NCBI GenBank assembly: GCA_934695325.1
Contig: CAKUVD010000007.1
Coordinates: 96,721 to 160,720 of the forward strand
Reading direction: 5' to 3'
Length of the DNA stretch: 64,000 nucleotides
Source of the DNA: an uncultured Bacteroidales bacterium
GTDB lineage: Bacteria > Bacteroidota > Bacteroidia > Bacteroidales > UBA932
Shown one piece after another: positions 8,470 to 18,400 of this stretch. Below the pieces are notes generated by a model, which worked only from the letters and a program-made list of their open reading frames with translations, was not told the DNA's origin and searched no databases. Numbering within the stretch: the first letter of the stretch is position 1; each line of letters starts with the position of its first letter. Position numbers and translations under genes: made by a program.

Positions 8470-8496
8470 GCCCGCCTGCAGTGATTGCAAGCGGGC
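8470..8496. terminator. Bidirectional terminator between miaA and ROK kinase genes
   Basis: GCCCGC-C-TGCA and TGCA-A-GCGGGC pair around a GTGAT loop, with a single C/A mismatch. A T-run follows on the minus strand (complement of AAAAAGG) and a weaker one on the plus strand. The two flanking genes converge. Confidence 0.8.
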
Positions 8497-8517
8497 AGTC
8501 TTTCTTAATGTCATATT

Positions 8518-9492
8518 CTACAGTTCCCAAGCGAGGGCTGATGCGCCGAGGATAGCGGCATCTGACTCTTTAAGCTGTGAGAACACGATCTTCACCTTGT
8601 CACGCCATAGAGGAAGGACATTGGCATTCATTGACTTTTCTATCGGGGCGAGAAGGAACTCCTTCGCCCTTGCAAGTCCTCCGAAAAGCACGATGGCCTC
8701 CGGTGCGCTGAATGCGATGAAATCAGCAAAAGACTGGCCGAGGAGCATTCCTGTATATTCAAAGATCTTGAGCGCCATCTTGTCGCCTTCCTTAGCAGCC
8801 TCATAGACATCCTTCGAGGAGATGTTGTCAAGGCTTCTGAGCGATGACGGCTCGTCGCTCATATCCAGCCATTCACGTGCGGTACGTGCCACACCGGTGG
8901 CTGAGGTGTAGGTTTCGAGGCATCCTGTCTTGCCACAGTTGCAGAGACGACCGTTGTGACGGACTGCACAGGTATGCCCGAGCTCGCCGGCAAAACCATC
9001 GTGGCCATAGACAACTTCGCCGTTTATCACGATTCCGCTGCCGACGCCTGTGCCGAGCGTGATCATTATGAAATTCTTCATTCCTCTGGCCGCACCATAA
9101 GTCATCTCACCCATAGCGGCCGCATTGGCATCATTGGTGAGAGCGACAGGAATGCCTTCCATCCTTTCAGTAAGGAGTTTGGCTACCGGAACTATTCCCT
9201 TGTTCCCCCATTTAAGGTTCACCGCATTCTCTATCTCGCCGGTGTAATAATTCCCGTTAGGAATTCCGAGGCCGATGCCGCGCACCTGCCCTACGACGTC
9301 AGCGTCTGCTATGACTTTGTTGATAGCCTCAGCAAGATCCTCAATATACGGCTCCACCTCACTATGCGTATCCGTGCGGATGACAGTCTGCGCAAGAACC
9401 TGTCCCCTCATATCCACGACACCGATTTTAGTGGTCTGCCCGCCCACATCGACACCTACGACATAAGGCATATCCATCTTGTTCATTACCAT
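8518..9492 (-). CDS. ROK family sugar kinase (probable glucokinase)
   Basis: This ROK kinase phosphorylates a hexose, most likely glucose, using ATP. It has the phosphate loop DVGGQTTKIGVVD near residue 15, the sugar-binding GELGHTCAVRHNGR, and the zinc motif CNCGKTGCLE. LTNDANAAAMGE carries the catalytic aspartate. There are three possible Met starts within the first eight residues (ATG at 9492, 9486 and 9477), and the sequence does not decide between them. The gene lies 24 bases after a sugar permease gene on the same strand, so uptake and phosphorylation are probably coupled in one operon. Confidence 0.92.
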   Translation of the reverse strand: MVMNKMDMPYVVGVDVGGQTTKIGVVDMRGQVLAQTVIRTDTHSEVEPYIEDLAEAINKVIADADVVGQVRGIGLGIPNGNYYTGEIENAVNLKWGNKGIVPVAKLLTERMEGIPVALTNDANAAAMGEMTYGAARGMKNFIMITLGTGVGSGIVINGEVVYGHDGFAGELGHTCAVRHNGRLCNCGKTGCLETYTSATGVARTAREWLDMSDEPSSLRSLDNISSKDVYEAAKEGDKMALKIFEYTGMLLGQSFADFIAFSAPEAIVLFGGLARAKEFLLAPIEKSMNANVLPLWRDKVKIVFSQLKESDAAILGASALAWEL

Positions 9493-9516
9493 AATTATAT
9501 ATCTTTTTGAACGATA

Positions 9517-10803
9517 TTATTCAACTGGGATGTCAGTATTTACATTCTTGCAGCCGACAAGCGCATAATATAGTATGTAGCAGAGCATTGCCACGACGAG
9601 CCAGTAACTTGCCATATACCCTGCGGCACCTGCGATGAAATCCTGGATCAGAGGCATAACGCCACCGCCGACAACCATCATCATAAAGATTCCTGAAGCC
9701 TGCTCCGTATATTTTCCGAGGCCCTCGGTACTGAGGTTGAATATACCTCCCCACATAAGTGATGTGCAGAGACCGCAGAGGACGAGGAAAAGAGCCTTGA
9801 CAGGAACGCCTGAAGCCATAGTGAATCCGTCTTCAACACTGTATGCAGGCATTGTCATAGTGATTTCCTTCGGGAGCAGAATCGCTATCACCACAAAAAG
9901 AATCGCAAGGGAAGAGACTGCCACAAGCTGAACCTTCGTGCTTACTTTTCCGCTTATGAATGAACTGCAGATACGGCCCACCATCATAAGGAGCCAGTAA
10001 ACTGCGGCAATGGCGCCACCGATGGCTGCACCATTGACTGCGATGCCGGCACCTTTCTCTGTCGCATCGGAAAAATAGAATATAAGCTGCGCCGGGATTC
10101 CGACCTCAATGCCGACATAGAAGAAAATAGCGATGACGCCGAGCACAAGGTGACGGAAACTCCAGGCGCTGTGCTCATATTTAACGGACTTCCTTTCAGC
10201 TGCAGGCTCTGGTATGTTCACGAATGATATGATGACATACGCCAGCGCAAATACTCCCATCGCAATGAAGAGAAGCGGAGCGACATCACTCATAGCCGTC
10301 TGTTCAGTCACCGTACCGATAAGGACACCCACAAGAAGCGGAGTAAGCGTTCCTGTAAGGGAGTTCAGAGAGCCGCCTATCTGGATATACTGGTTGCCCT
10401 TGTTTCCGCCGCCGCCAAGAAGGTTCAGCATAGGATTCACGACTGTGTTCAGCATACATACGCAGAATCCGCACACAAATGCTCCGAGGAGATAGACGTA
10501 GATGGCCGACGCCCCCAAGAACGAGCGGCTGGAGATCCACTGTATCACGATACCGACGAAACCGGTGGCGAGAGCGATCAGGGTAGTCTTCTTGTAGCCA
10601 AACTTGAGGAGCATCTTGCCTGCGGGAATACCCATAAAAAGGTATGCTGCAAAGTTCATCATATTTCCCATCATACCGGCCCACGAATACTCTCCTTTCC
10701 AGATATTTCCGAAAGGTGCGGCCATATTGGTCACGAATGAAATCATCGCGAAGATGAAGCACATAGTGACGATCGCCACAATGTTTGTTTTTTTCTGTGT
10801 CAT
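9517..10803 (-). CDS. FHS-type sugar MFS permease (FucP/GluP-like)
   Basis: The 428-residue protein is a 12-helix major facilitator. The layout and strings such as AAPFGNIWKGEYSWAGMMGN and the central LTPLLVGVLIG fit the fucose/glucose/galactose:H+ symporter (FHS) branch. The ATG at 10803 is used; a TTG two codons earlier is possible. It precedes the ROK kinase by 24 bases, which suggests import of glucose or a related hexose into the cytoplasm followed by phosphorylation. The exact sugar cannot be read from the sequence. No regulator is adjacent. Confidence 0.88.
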   Translation of the reverse strand: MTQKKTNIVAIVTMCFIFAMISFVTNMAAPFGNIWKGEYSWAGMMGNMMNFAAYLFMGIPAGKMLLKFGYKKTTLIALATGFVGIVIQWISSRSFLGASAIYVYLLGAFVCGFCVCMLNTVVNPMLNLLGGGGNKGNQYIQIGGSLNSLTGTLTPLLVGVLIGTVTEQTAMSDVAPLLFIAMGVFALAYVIISFVNIPEPAAERKSVKYEHSAWSFRHLVLGVIAIFFYVGIEVGIPAQLIFYFSDATEKGAGIAVNGAAIGGAIAAVYWLLMMVGRICSSFISGKVSTKVQLVAVSSLAILFVVIAILLPKEITMTMPAYSVEDGFTMASGVPVKALFLVLCGLCTSLMWGGIFNLSTEGLGKYTEQASGIFMMMVVGGGVMPLIQDFIAGAAGYMASYWLVVAMLCYILYYALVGCKNVNTDIPVE

Positions 10804-10982
10804 ATTCAATGTTTTAATGTTTTGTCTGTATCGTTTTGTGCAGAAATCGTGTAAAATTACAAAAATTCGACATCAAAGCCAAATTCCGTCGATATTTCGA
10901 CATTCGGGAACCGCTCCGACTATGGATGCTCGTGAAAGCACTGCCTGAAAGAAGCGAATAAGACAAGAAATTTCGGAAAAGC

Positions 10983-11013
10983 ATTGATATGAAACAAAAA
11001 AGAGTTATATTTG
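10983..11013 (+). promoter_or_regulatory. Promoter of tRNA-Arg
   Basis: ATTG (10983-10986) and TATATTTG (11006-11013) are separated by exactly 19 bases and match the Bacteroidetes -33/-7 pattern. The expected transcription start is about 45 bases before the tRNA. Confidence 0.75.
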
Positions 11014-11066
11014 CAGTCCTATCCGAATCCGTATGAGGACCACCTCGGGATTCAGGAGCCAAGGAT

Positions 11067-11140
11067 GGTTCGGTAGCTCAGCTGGATAGAGCAACAGCCT
11101 TCTAAGCTGTGGGTCTTGGGTTCGAATCCCAACCGAATCA
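11067..11140 (+). tRNA. tRNA-Arg (anticodon TCT)
   Basis: The 74-nt cloverleaf has a 7-bp acceptor stem (GGTTCGG with CCGAATC, one G-T pair), the D-arm GCTCAGCTGGATAGAGC, and the anticodon loop CTTCTAA with anticodon TCT. The T-arm is TTGGGTTCGAATCCCAA. The discriminator is A at 11140. The 3' CCA is not encoded (CTT follows), so it must be added after transcription. Confidence 0.97.
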
Positions 11141-11175
11141 CTTTCTACGCTGACTTTCAGCGAGTCACATAATAA

Positions 11176-11218
11176 TTTCCCCGCACTTCCATAGATAATA
11201 GATAGAAGTGCGGGGAAA
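11176..11218. terminator. Terminator shared by tRNA-Arg and nrdG
   Basis: TTTCCCCGCACTTC (11176-11189) and GAAGTGCGGGGAAA (11205-11218) form a perfect 14-bp stem with a 15-base loop. It lies between the tRNA gene and the convergent nrdG stop and can serve both. Confidence 0.85.
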
Positions 11219-11224
11219 ATTCAT

Positions 11225-11749
11225 TCATAAGACATTCTTGTCGATGCCCTTGCGCCAGAATCGGCGGGTGATATCCTCCAGTGTATATACGGGCGAATCA
11301 TCCCCGTCAGCCGCAGACGCCTCGTCACGAATGACGCGGTAAATTCTCTGGTTCGTGCCGCGTTCGTTAAGCGGCCCTCGGGACGGGCGGTAAGGCCCCA
11401 CCTTCACATAGTCGAAAAGACGCCATATATCGTCCTCGACATTCTCGCGTCCCGAATATAACGCCAGAGCAAGAGATGGATGTGCAGTCCGGATATACGA
11501 GGCGATATCCAGCAGGGAGGAATGGTCATTGCCCTCACCGAGGAACAGGAAGCAGTTCACCCCGAAATTTGCATTCAGCATTGACTCGACCGCCTCCCTG
11601 GTCAGTTCTTCTCCGATATCCCCACGCAGGAACGGCGAATGACATCCCTCGCAGAGGCCCGTGCAGTTAGAGATATCTACAGCCAGCGTCACCTTGTCAG
11701 GAATCTCCTCCATTACCACGCTGGTCATTTCCGGCACATATTTAATCAT
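11225..11749 (-). CDS. nrdG: Anaerobic ribonucleotide reductase activating protein
   Basis: This radical SAM enzyme generates the glycyl radical of NrdD. Its cluster-binding motif CTGLCEGC (C29, C33, C36; CX3CX2C) is intact, and the 174-residue length is normal for NrdG. The family strings FLGEGNDHSS and LALYSGRENVEDD follow. The start overlaps the nrdD stop by four bases (ATGA), so the two are translationally coupled. The pair makes deoxyribonucleotides without oxygen. Confidence 0.96.
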   Translation of the reverse strand: MIKYVPEMTSVVMEEIPDKVTLAVDISNCTGLCEGCHSPFLRGDIGEELTREAVESMLNANFGVNCFLFLGEGNDHSSLLDIASYIRTAHPSLALALYSGRENVEDDIWRLFDYVKVGPYRPSRGPLNERGTNQRIYRVIRDEASAADGDDSPVYTLEDITRRFWRKGIDKNVL

Positions 11750-13935
11750 TTCTCTGCATAATAGCGGTGCTCCGCCTCTTCCTGACGCATCTCGCTGAAT
11801 GACGACACCCTCTTCAGGTATCCGATGACACGGGTGAGATAGTCCAAGTTATGGCTTCCGCACTTAGGGCAGACCGTCAATGTGTCCTTGCTTATGTAGC
11901 CACAGTCGTTGCATACTGTGTTGCGGCAGTTGAATGTGAAATAGTTCGTGCCATAGTGGGCGGCGACATTCAGCAGCTGCCTGTACTGCGCCTTGCTGAG
12001 GTGCTCGGCGATGTTCATATGCAGGGCCGAGCCTCCGTCAAGGTACTTCACATAGTCCTCCCCGTGGAGCTTGAACTTATCTATCATTGACAGAGAATCG
12101 TCCTCAGGGTTATAGAAATACGAGCTGTACATATTATGCTTCGGCGAGACGAAGAATCCGTCCTTCTTGTCCCATTTGTAGTTCTTTCCGGAAAGGTTCT
12201 CGCCCGGCACGAACTCGGTATTGAACATTGTCTCGCGCGTCTTGTCCTTGCGGTTGGAGATGTTGATGGTCTCCAGGATCGTATTCACGAACTCGCGATA
12301 GGCTTCATTAGGGGAAATCTCCAGCCCGAGGAACTCCGCGGCATCGGTCAGCCCGTTCACTCCAACGGTAAGATACTGCTTTCGCATATCGATGAACCCG
12401 GCCTTATAGACATCCAGCATATCGGCCTTCAGGAAGTCGCGGATGATCTCGTTGAATGCGGTCTGATACTTGTGCACCCTGCCGGTCATCTCGCTGATTT
12501 CTGCGTCAATGCACTCGTACAATGCCTTCCTGTCGTATTTCAGGTCCTTCGGGAGCGGCCTCCCCTCAGGCAGGTCAATGCCCTGGGTATCCTTGAAGAA
12601 CTTTCTCGTGGCGAGCTGGATGAGGCGGTTTAGGTTAATGGTCATCACGGATTTAGAGCCCGTGGCCACAGAAGCCGTACCCATCGAGTACTGGTGTGTC
12701 GTATGGTTATGCTCCTCGTCGCTGCTGTCCAGGTCCTTCAGGGAGTTACGCAGACGGCAGCAGCTGGAGAGGCTGTCCGGGCTGTTGGATATATAGCAGA
12801 AGAAGCTGTGTCCCTTGGACCACATCTCCGCCGTGAAATCCGCATATTCCTTGTCAGCATAGTCATCGCCGCCATCGGTGAGAAGTGCCATCGTCTCGAC
12901 AGGGAATGTGAGAATATAGCTGTTTCTTTCCTCATTGAACCAGTTCATAAAGTGCTTCTGCAGCCAGGACAATGTCTTCCATTTCGGGGCCGTGCCGTCA
13001 GGGAACCGGAAATCGCCGAACACGCCCTCGAAGTAAGGCTTGTCGAAATAGCCGATGTTCCAGAACACAGTCTGATAGCCACGGTTGCCGGCAGGCATAT
13101 TCATCGAATGCACGACCTGCTGGAAGTAATTGTCAATGACTTTCTCCAGCGTGCGCTGCTTGGCATTGTTCTCGACCACCTCGCCGAGCCTTTCGAGATA
13201 GTTCTCGCCGTAGTCCTTGCGGATGAAATAGTCCAGGTACATAAGGAATTCCGGCGTGGCGACAGCTCCCATAAACTGCGACGATATGGAATATACGAGG
13301 TTTATGAACTCGCCACAGAATGACTTCAGGTCAGTAGGAGCCACCGAGACGCCTCCCAGTTCCTTCAGTCCGCTCTCCAGAAACGGATACATAGTTATGG
13401 CCACGCAGTACGGATACCCCGGGGTGCCGCTCTCGTCGTGCTTGTAAAGGACGTGGCTCTCAAGGTCTTCGATGTACTGGTCAGCCAGACGCTTGCTGTA
13501 CATCGCCTTGATCTTGTCCTTCATTATATAGCGGTTCTGCTTGATGTTGTTCTCCTTATAGAGTTCCTGCCCCAGCGTCACAATATTCTTGCGGGTGACA
13601 TTGGCATTGGAATCGAACTTGGAGCCCGTGGCAGCGTTGGAGGCCTTGATATAGTCTCGGATGAAGTCACGCTTCTTGCGGAGATCTATCCCGGCATCGA
13701 ATTTCTCGATATACGCCAACGCCACCTTCTTGTTTATGGACATCAATGACTCCTCCACCTGGCGCCGTATCTCCTTGCTGGCTATCTTGTCGTAGATATA
13801 CAGGTTATCGACAATGGACACGACCACGGATTCAGGGCAAGCCTCGCCGGCCGTCCTGTATGCCTCGTGAATTCCTTTTATAAGTTTCTCTCTATCATAC
13901 TCCTCGTATGAGCCGTTAGTCTTATAGACATCCAT
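11746..13935 (-). CDS. nrdD: Anaerobic ribonucleoside-triphosphate reductase (class III)
   Basis: It reduces ribonucleoside triphosphates by a glycyl radical mechanism. The 729-residue protein starts with an ATP-cone domain (KTNGSYEEYDREKLIKGI) and ends with the zinc site CNDCGY...CPKCG. The radical-bearing loop RVIGYLKR puts the glycyl radical at Gly705. The substrate-binding core includes SCCRLRN and NRLIQLATRKFF. The 215-base region upstream contains a possible stem (ACCTGA...TCAGGT, on the minus strand) in the leader, but no clear promoter. No NrdR-type box was recognised. Together with nrdG this points to an anaerobic lifestyle. Confidence 0.97.
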   Translation of the reverse strand: MDVYKTNGSYEEYDREKLIKGIHEAYRTAGEACPESVVVSIVDNLYIYDKIASKEIRRQVEESLMSINKKVALAYIEKFDAGIDLRKKRDFIRDYIKASNAATGSKFDSNANVTRKNIVTLGQELYKENNIKQNRYIMKDKIKAMYSKRLADQYIEDLESHVLYKHDESGTPGYPYCVAITMYPFLESGLKELGGVSVAPTDLKSFCGEFINLVYSISSQFMGAVATPEFLMYLDYFIRKDYGENYLERLGEVVENNAKQRTLEKVIDNYFQQVVHSMNMPAGNRGYQTVFWNIGYFDKPYFEGVFGDFRFPDGTAPKWKTLSWLQKHFMNWFNEERNSYILTFPVETMALLTDGGDDYADKEYADFTAEMWSKGHSFFCYISNSPDSLSSCCRLRNSLKDLDSSDEEHNHTTHQYSMGTASVATGSKSVMTINLNRLIQLATRKFFKDTQGIDLPEGRPLPKDLKYDRKALYECIDAEISEMTGRVHKYQTAFNEIIRDFLKADMLDVYKAGFIDMRKQYLTVGVNGLTDAAEFLGLEISPNEAYREFVNTILETINISNRKDKTRETMFNTEFVPGENLSGKNYKWDKKDGFFVSPKHNMYSSYFYNPEDDSLSMIDKFKLHGEDYVKYLDGGSALHMNIAEHLSKAQYRQLLNVAAHYGTNYFTFNCRNTVCNDCGYISKDTLTVCPKCGSHNLDYLTRVIGYLKRVSSFSEMRQEEAEHRYYAEK

Positions 13936-14026
13936 AATAAGAAGCGTTTATATTCACATATACCTGAAGGACAGGCTCTTGTCGCAACATCAGCACTCAG
14001 GTACATTTTTGAATTATTAAAATTAA

Positions 14027-14055
14027 AGCTCGCTCCGGATATTCCGGAACGGGCT
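14027..14055 (-). terminator. Terminator of the first RND efflux operon
   Basis: The arms 14027-14039 and 14043-14055 pair at 12 of 13 positions around a 3-base loop. They are followed on the minus strand by T-rich sequence (TTTAATTTTAATAATTC). It lies 95 bases past the outer-membrane channel gene. Confidence 0.75.
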
Positions 14056-14150
14056 TGCAAAAATATAAAATCCATCTACCTTATCAAAGGATTTTCTTCG
14101 GAAAAGTCAAGTAATCTGATTAAAAAGCTGTCTGAGGCAAGATTCCCGCA

Positions 14151-15482
14151 TCATCTCACAAGCCGCCCCGTAGCGCGGAGATAGTCCGTCTCCGCGATAT
14201 GGAACTGAGTGACAGCCTCGATCAGGTTACTCCTGGACTGCTGCCACTGGAACTGGGCGTCAAGGTAATCCGACAGCGGGCACATAGATGCGCCGTAGCG
14301 GTTCTCATAGACACGAAGGTTTTCATCAGCATCAGCCATCCCGTCACGCGCGGCATCTATCAGGCTATAGCTGTCAGACAGATTCAGCGCAGCCTGCCGG
14401 GCTTCAAGTTCAAGCAGCCTGCCGTTCTTCTGAACATCCAGCACAGCATTATCTGCATCGAGCCGTGCACGGCGCACCTTGTTAAAGCCCTGTCCCCATT
14501 TGAAGATAGGAATGCTTACAGCGAGCATAGCAAAGCCCTGGTTCTGGCTGACATTCTGCTTATATGGTACATAATTCCCGCCTCCGGCATCCACCATAGT
14601 GCTTATCTTTATATTGCCATAAGGAAGATAGCCGCCCGTGACCGCCAATGTCGGAAGATAATCGCCACGAGTCATCCTCACCTGAAGACGAGACATCTCC
14701 AGTTGCGCATCCAAAAGCCGCAGTTCAGGCCGCTCTGACACGGAAATCTCGTCAAGCCGGACACTCCGGTCTTCATCTGGCACCTCAACTTTCTCCACAT
14801 CAATGTCAGTATCGAACGGAACGCCTATCACCCGGCACAATGCCATACGGCACAGCGCTGCCCCATTCTTGACCTTACGCACCTGATACTCGACTTCGGA
14901 GCGCCTCGCCTTGACAGTAAGCAGCTCCGCGTCAGTAGCCATGCCGGCAGCGGCTGCGACACTCACTTGGGAGTATATCGAATCCATCTGCACCGCCAGC
15001 GCATTCATCATTTCCTGCTTCTGGCGCACAGCCGCATACGTCCAATAGGCGTTGTCCGCATCATAGATTGCCGCAGCCTTGGCCAGCCTCAAGTTCTCAG
15101 AAGCAGCATCCATACCTATCTCCGCCATCTTCTTGCCAGTCAGAATCTTACCCCCGGCATACAAAGGCTGGGAAATCATGACACCAGCCATATATGTTCC
15201 TTTCATTATCAGGTCCATACCGCTCATCTCCACATCAGGCCCCATATAAATCAACGAACCTGAAGCATCAACCGAAGGCAGAAACGCAGAAACAGCTATC
15301 TTCTTGTCAAGGACTGACTGGGACAACGCATTATTTCCCTTCTGCACATCTTCACTGCAGGCCAATGCCATCTCACGGCATTTTTCAACATTCAAAGTCA
15401 ATGCACCAGAAGTCTCCTGCGCTCCCGCGGCTTCATTCAAGAAAATCAAGACAAGCATTGACAATACTACATTCTTTTTCAT
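14151..15482 (-). CDS. TolC-family outer-membrane efflux channel
   Basis: The 443-residue protein has a signal peptide (MKKNVVLSMLVLIFLNEAAGAQ) and the duplicated outer-membrane efflux protein repeats typical of TolC. Long helical stretches cover about 100-230 and 330-430. It forms the outer-membrane duct of the tripartite pump. It is the last gene of the operon, 4 bases after the RND gene. There is no lipobox, in contrast to the channel domain of the second pump, which looks like an OprM/NodT lipoprotein. Confidence 0.92.
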   Translation of the reverse strand: MKKNVVLSMLVLIFLNEAAGAQETSGALTLNVEKCREMALACSEDVQKGNNALSQSVLDKKIAVSAFLPSVDASGSLIYMGPDVEMSGMDLIMKGTYMAGVMISQPLYAGGKILTGKKMAEIGMDAASENLRLAKAAAIYDADNAYWTYAAVRQKQEMMNALAVQMDSIYSQVSVAAAAGMATDAELLTVKARRSEVEYQVRKVKNGAALCRMALCRVIGVPFDTDIDVEKVEVPDEDRSVRLDEISVSERPELRLLDAQLEMSRLQVRMTRGDYLPTLAVTGGYLPYGNIKISTMVDAGGGNYVPYKQNVSQNQGFAMLAVSIPIFKWGQGFNKVRRARLDADNAVLDVQKNGRLLELEARQAALNLSDSYSLIDAARDGMADADENLRVYENRYGASMCPLSDYLDAQFQWQQSRSNLIEAVTQFHIAETDYLRATGRLVR

Positions 15483-15486
15483 TTCA

Positions 15487-18400
15487 CTACCTCCCGATAT
15501 GATAAAAAACAGAGTATAACACAGGCAGGAGCAGCAGCGTTATCATAGTCCCCACTGCGAGTCCGGCCATAATGCAGACAGCCATAGCCCCATACATCGG
15601 GTCTCCCAAGAGAGGCACCATACCTACGATAGTCGTCAATGACGCCATAAGCACAGGACGTACCCTTGAGACTGTGGCACCGAGCACGGCATCGTATGCA
15701 GAGCTGCCCTCTTCTTTCTGAAGACGTGTTATCTCATCGACGAGCACAATGGCGTTCTTGACCATCATACCGATCAATCCTATCATTCCGATCATAGCCA
15801 TAAACGTGAACGGCTGGCCTGTGGCAAGAAGCGCCGGGACTATCCCGCATAGGACAAACGGGAAACAGCTGATGATAAGGATGACCTTCTTCCAAGTTCC
15901 GAAAAGGAGAAGAAGGATTCCGAGCATCAGGAACAATGTCAAAGGCACATATCTAAGGATATTGCCCATAGCCTCATTCTGGACTCCGATATCTCCTCTC
16001 CACTTCATTCCATACCCCTCGGGAAGACATATCGCCTCAATATCCTTTTTTATAGAAGATACTACTTTGGCAGGAGTCGCATCGACATTGTCAGGGTCCG
16101 GATCACATTCCGCCTCGATTGCGCGACGGCCGTTGACACGAAGCACGACGCTCTCTTCCGGACACAAGGCGACACTGTCAGCCACAGACGTAAGAGGGAC
16201 TGCGGACAACATCTTCTCCTTCAGTTCAGATGCGGCCTTTCCGGATGTCAATATAGCGTTCATATCCTCATCCGCAACGTGAAGGTTCAGAGTGCTCCAT
16301 ACAGGAATCGTCTCCAAATCCGATATCCGGCTCCCATCCTGATTGCGGACAAGCAGATCCACAAGAACCATACGGTCCTGCTCATTGATCACACCTATAG
16401 GCAATCCGTCACCGGCAGCCTGGAGAGCATTGCCCACATCGCTACGGGAGATGCCGCTGCGCAGAGCATTGAACTGATTATATTTTACATCAAGCCTCTT
16501 TTCAGTGGGACGCCAATTGTTCTGAACGGAATATCCGTCCACATACGGGCATTTCCGCATGATATCTTCCGCCTTGGCGCTCAATGATTTCAGGACCGCA
16601 GGATCCGGGCCAGTGAACTCCACCTCCACAGTATGAGAGGTACTGATGGAGAAATTATATTTCCGCGTACGGATATAAGCCTGAGGAAAAGCTTCCCGCA
16701 GCCTTGTCCTCACATCAGGAAGCACCTTGAGAACATCCTTATAATTCCGGCAGTCAACTATCAGCTCACCATAGGAATCGCCACCCGATGTCATAGGGCG
16801 GACAAGGCAATAATGCGCCGGAGCGCTGGCCTGAGCCGCTGACACCCGCATTATCCCAGGCTCATTCTCAAGCATCCGGGTCATCTCCATCAAATGCGTC
16901 CTGACAGCATCCGGAGAAGTCTCGGCAGGGAAGAAGCACTCGACGACAAACTGATTATAGTCAAAATCAGGGAAGAACAGATTTCTCACCTTGGTCATTC
17001 CAAAGGCACACGACAGCAGCAGTGTCACAGCCGCGACGACTGTGCTTTTCTTGTGTCCGATAAGAAACGAGACAATCCTCTTTACAACAAGATGCAATGG
17101 AGAATTCATCACAGAAGTATCCTTTCCGCCATTGTCTTTATAGTGACGAGGCAGCCAGTCCTTGGCGCATATAGGAACCTGTACAAGAGCCAGGACCCAG
17201 CTGGCGAGAAGGCTGACACACAGCACAAGGAAAAGGTCGCTGGCGTATTCTCCGGCCGTATCCGGTGACAGATAGACGCTTATGAATGTAGCTGCCGCAA
17301 TCACAGTCGCCCCGAGAAGAGGCATCGCTGTATTCCGGCCTATCCTGAAGAGATATGTCTTCGGACCAAGTCCGCGTTTCTTGTCAATCAGGATACCGTC
17401 CATTATCACTACGGCATTGTCCACAAGCATCCCCATAGCGATGATGAAGGCGCCGAGCGAGATGCGCTGCAGCGTGGTACCCATAACCAGAAGCACCGGG
17501 AATGACACGGCGACGGTCAGGACAAGCCCGAAGCCGATTATGAGGCCGCTGCGGAAACCCATCATAAACACGAGCACCAGTATCACTATCAGCACGGATT
17601 CCAGAAGATTCATCATAAACGAAGAGATGGCGGAATCAACCTTGTCCGGCTGGAAGAATATCTTTTCTATAGTCATACCGACAGGAAGATTGTTTTCGAT
17701 GCTTTCAAGCTTCTTCTCAACATCATCGCCGACATCCGGAACGATGGCATCGTCTTCCATTGCCGCACAGATGGCTACGGCCTGGTGCTTGTCCACAAAG
17801 AACCCACTGCGCTGTGGCTCTGAATATGTGCGCTCGACATCAGCGACATCACCGAGCCTTACGGTCCTGCCATCCACTGTAGATATCATAAGGTCCCGAA
17901 GGTCATCCTCATCCTTGACTCGCCCTGACACCCTTATGGGAACCCTGTATTCACCAGCATTGACAGCACCGGATTCAATGCTTCCCACAGCACTCTGCAA
18001 CGCCATCATCAGCTGCATCGGCACCAATCCGTTGCGTGCGATTTTTTCCTTTGACAGCACGACATTGATGACCTCATCACGGGCGCCTGAGACATTGACT
18101 CGCTTTATCCCCTTGACATCGAGCATCTCCCGACGGATATAGCTTGCATACTTGTACAGTTCGCCATAGTCATACCCGTCGCCATAAAGAGCATAGAAAA
18201 TCCCATAGGTGTCCGTCATATCGTCTATTACCATCGGGGGACGGCAATCCTGCGGAAGATAGGCTGCGGCATCATTGACCTTGCGCCTGAGCATGTCGAA
18301 ATGTTCCTGAAGTTTCTCATTCAGGACCGTCATCTTGAACTCGACGGTTATCATCGCCACCCCGTTCTGGCACTCCGTCTTGACTTTGCTCACATCCGGG

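Noticed and set aside
11067..11220. tRNA-Arg as an integration site
   Set aside because: No direct repeat of the tRNA 3' end and no integrase gene are visible on either side.
12694..13323. Plus-strand frame of over 200 codons across nrdD
   Set aside because: It is antisense to a complete nrdD with intact motifs.
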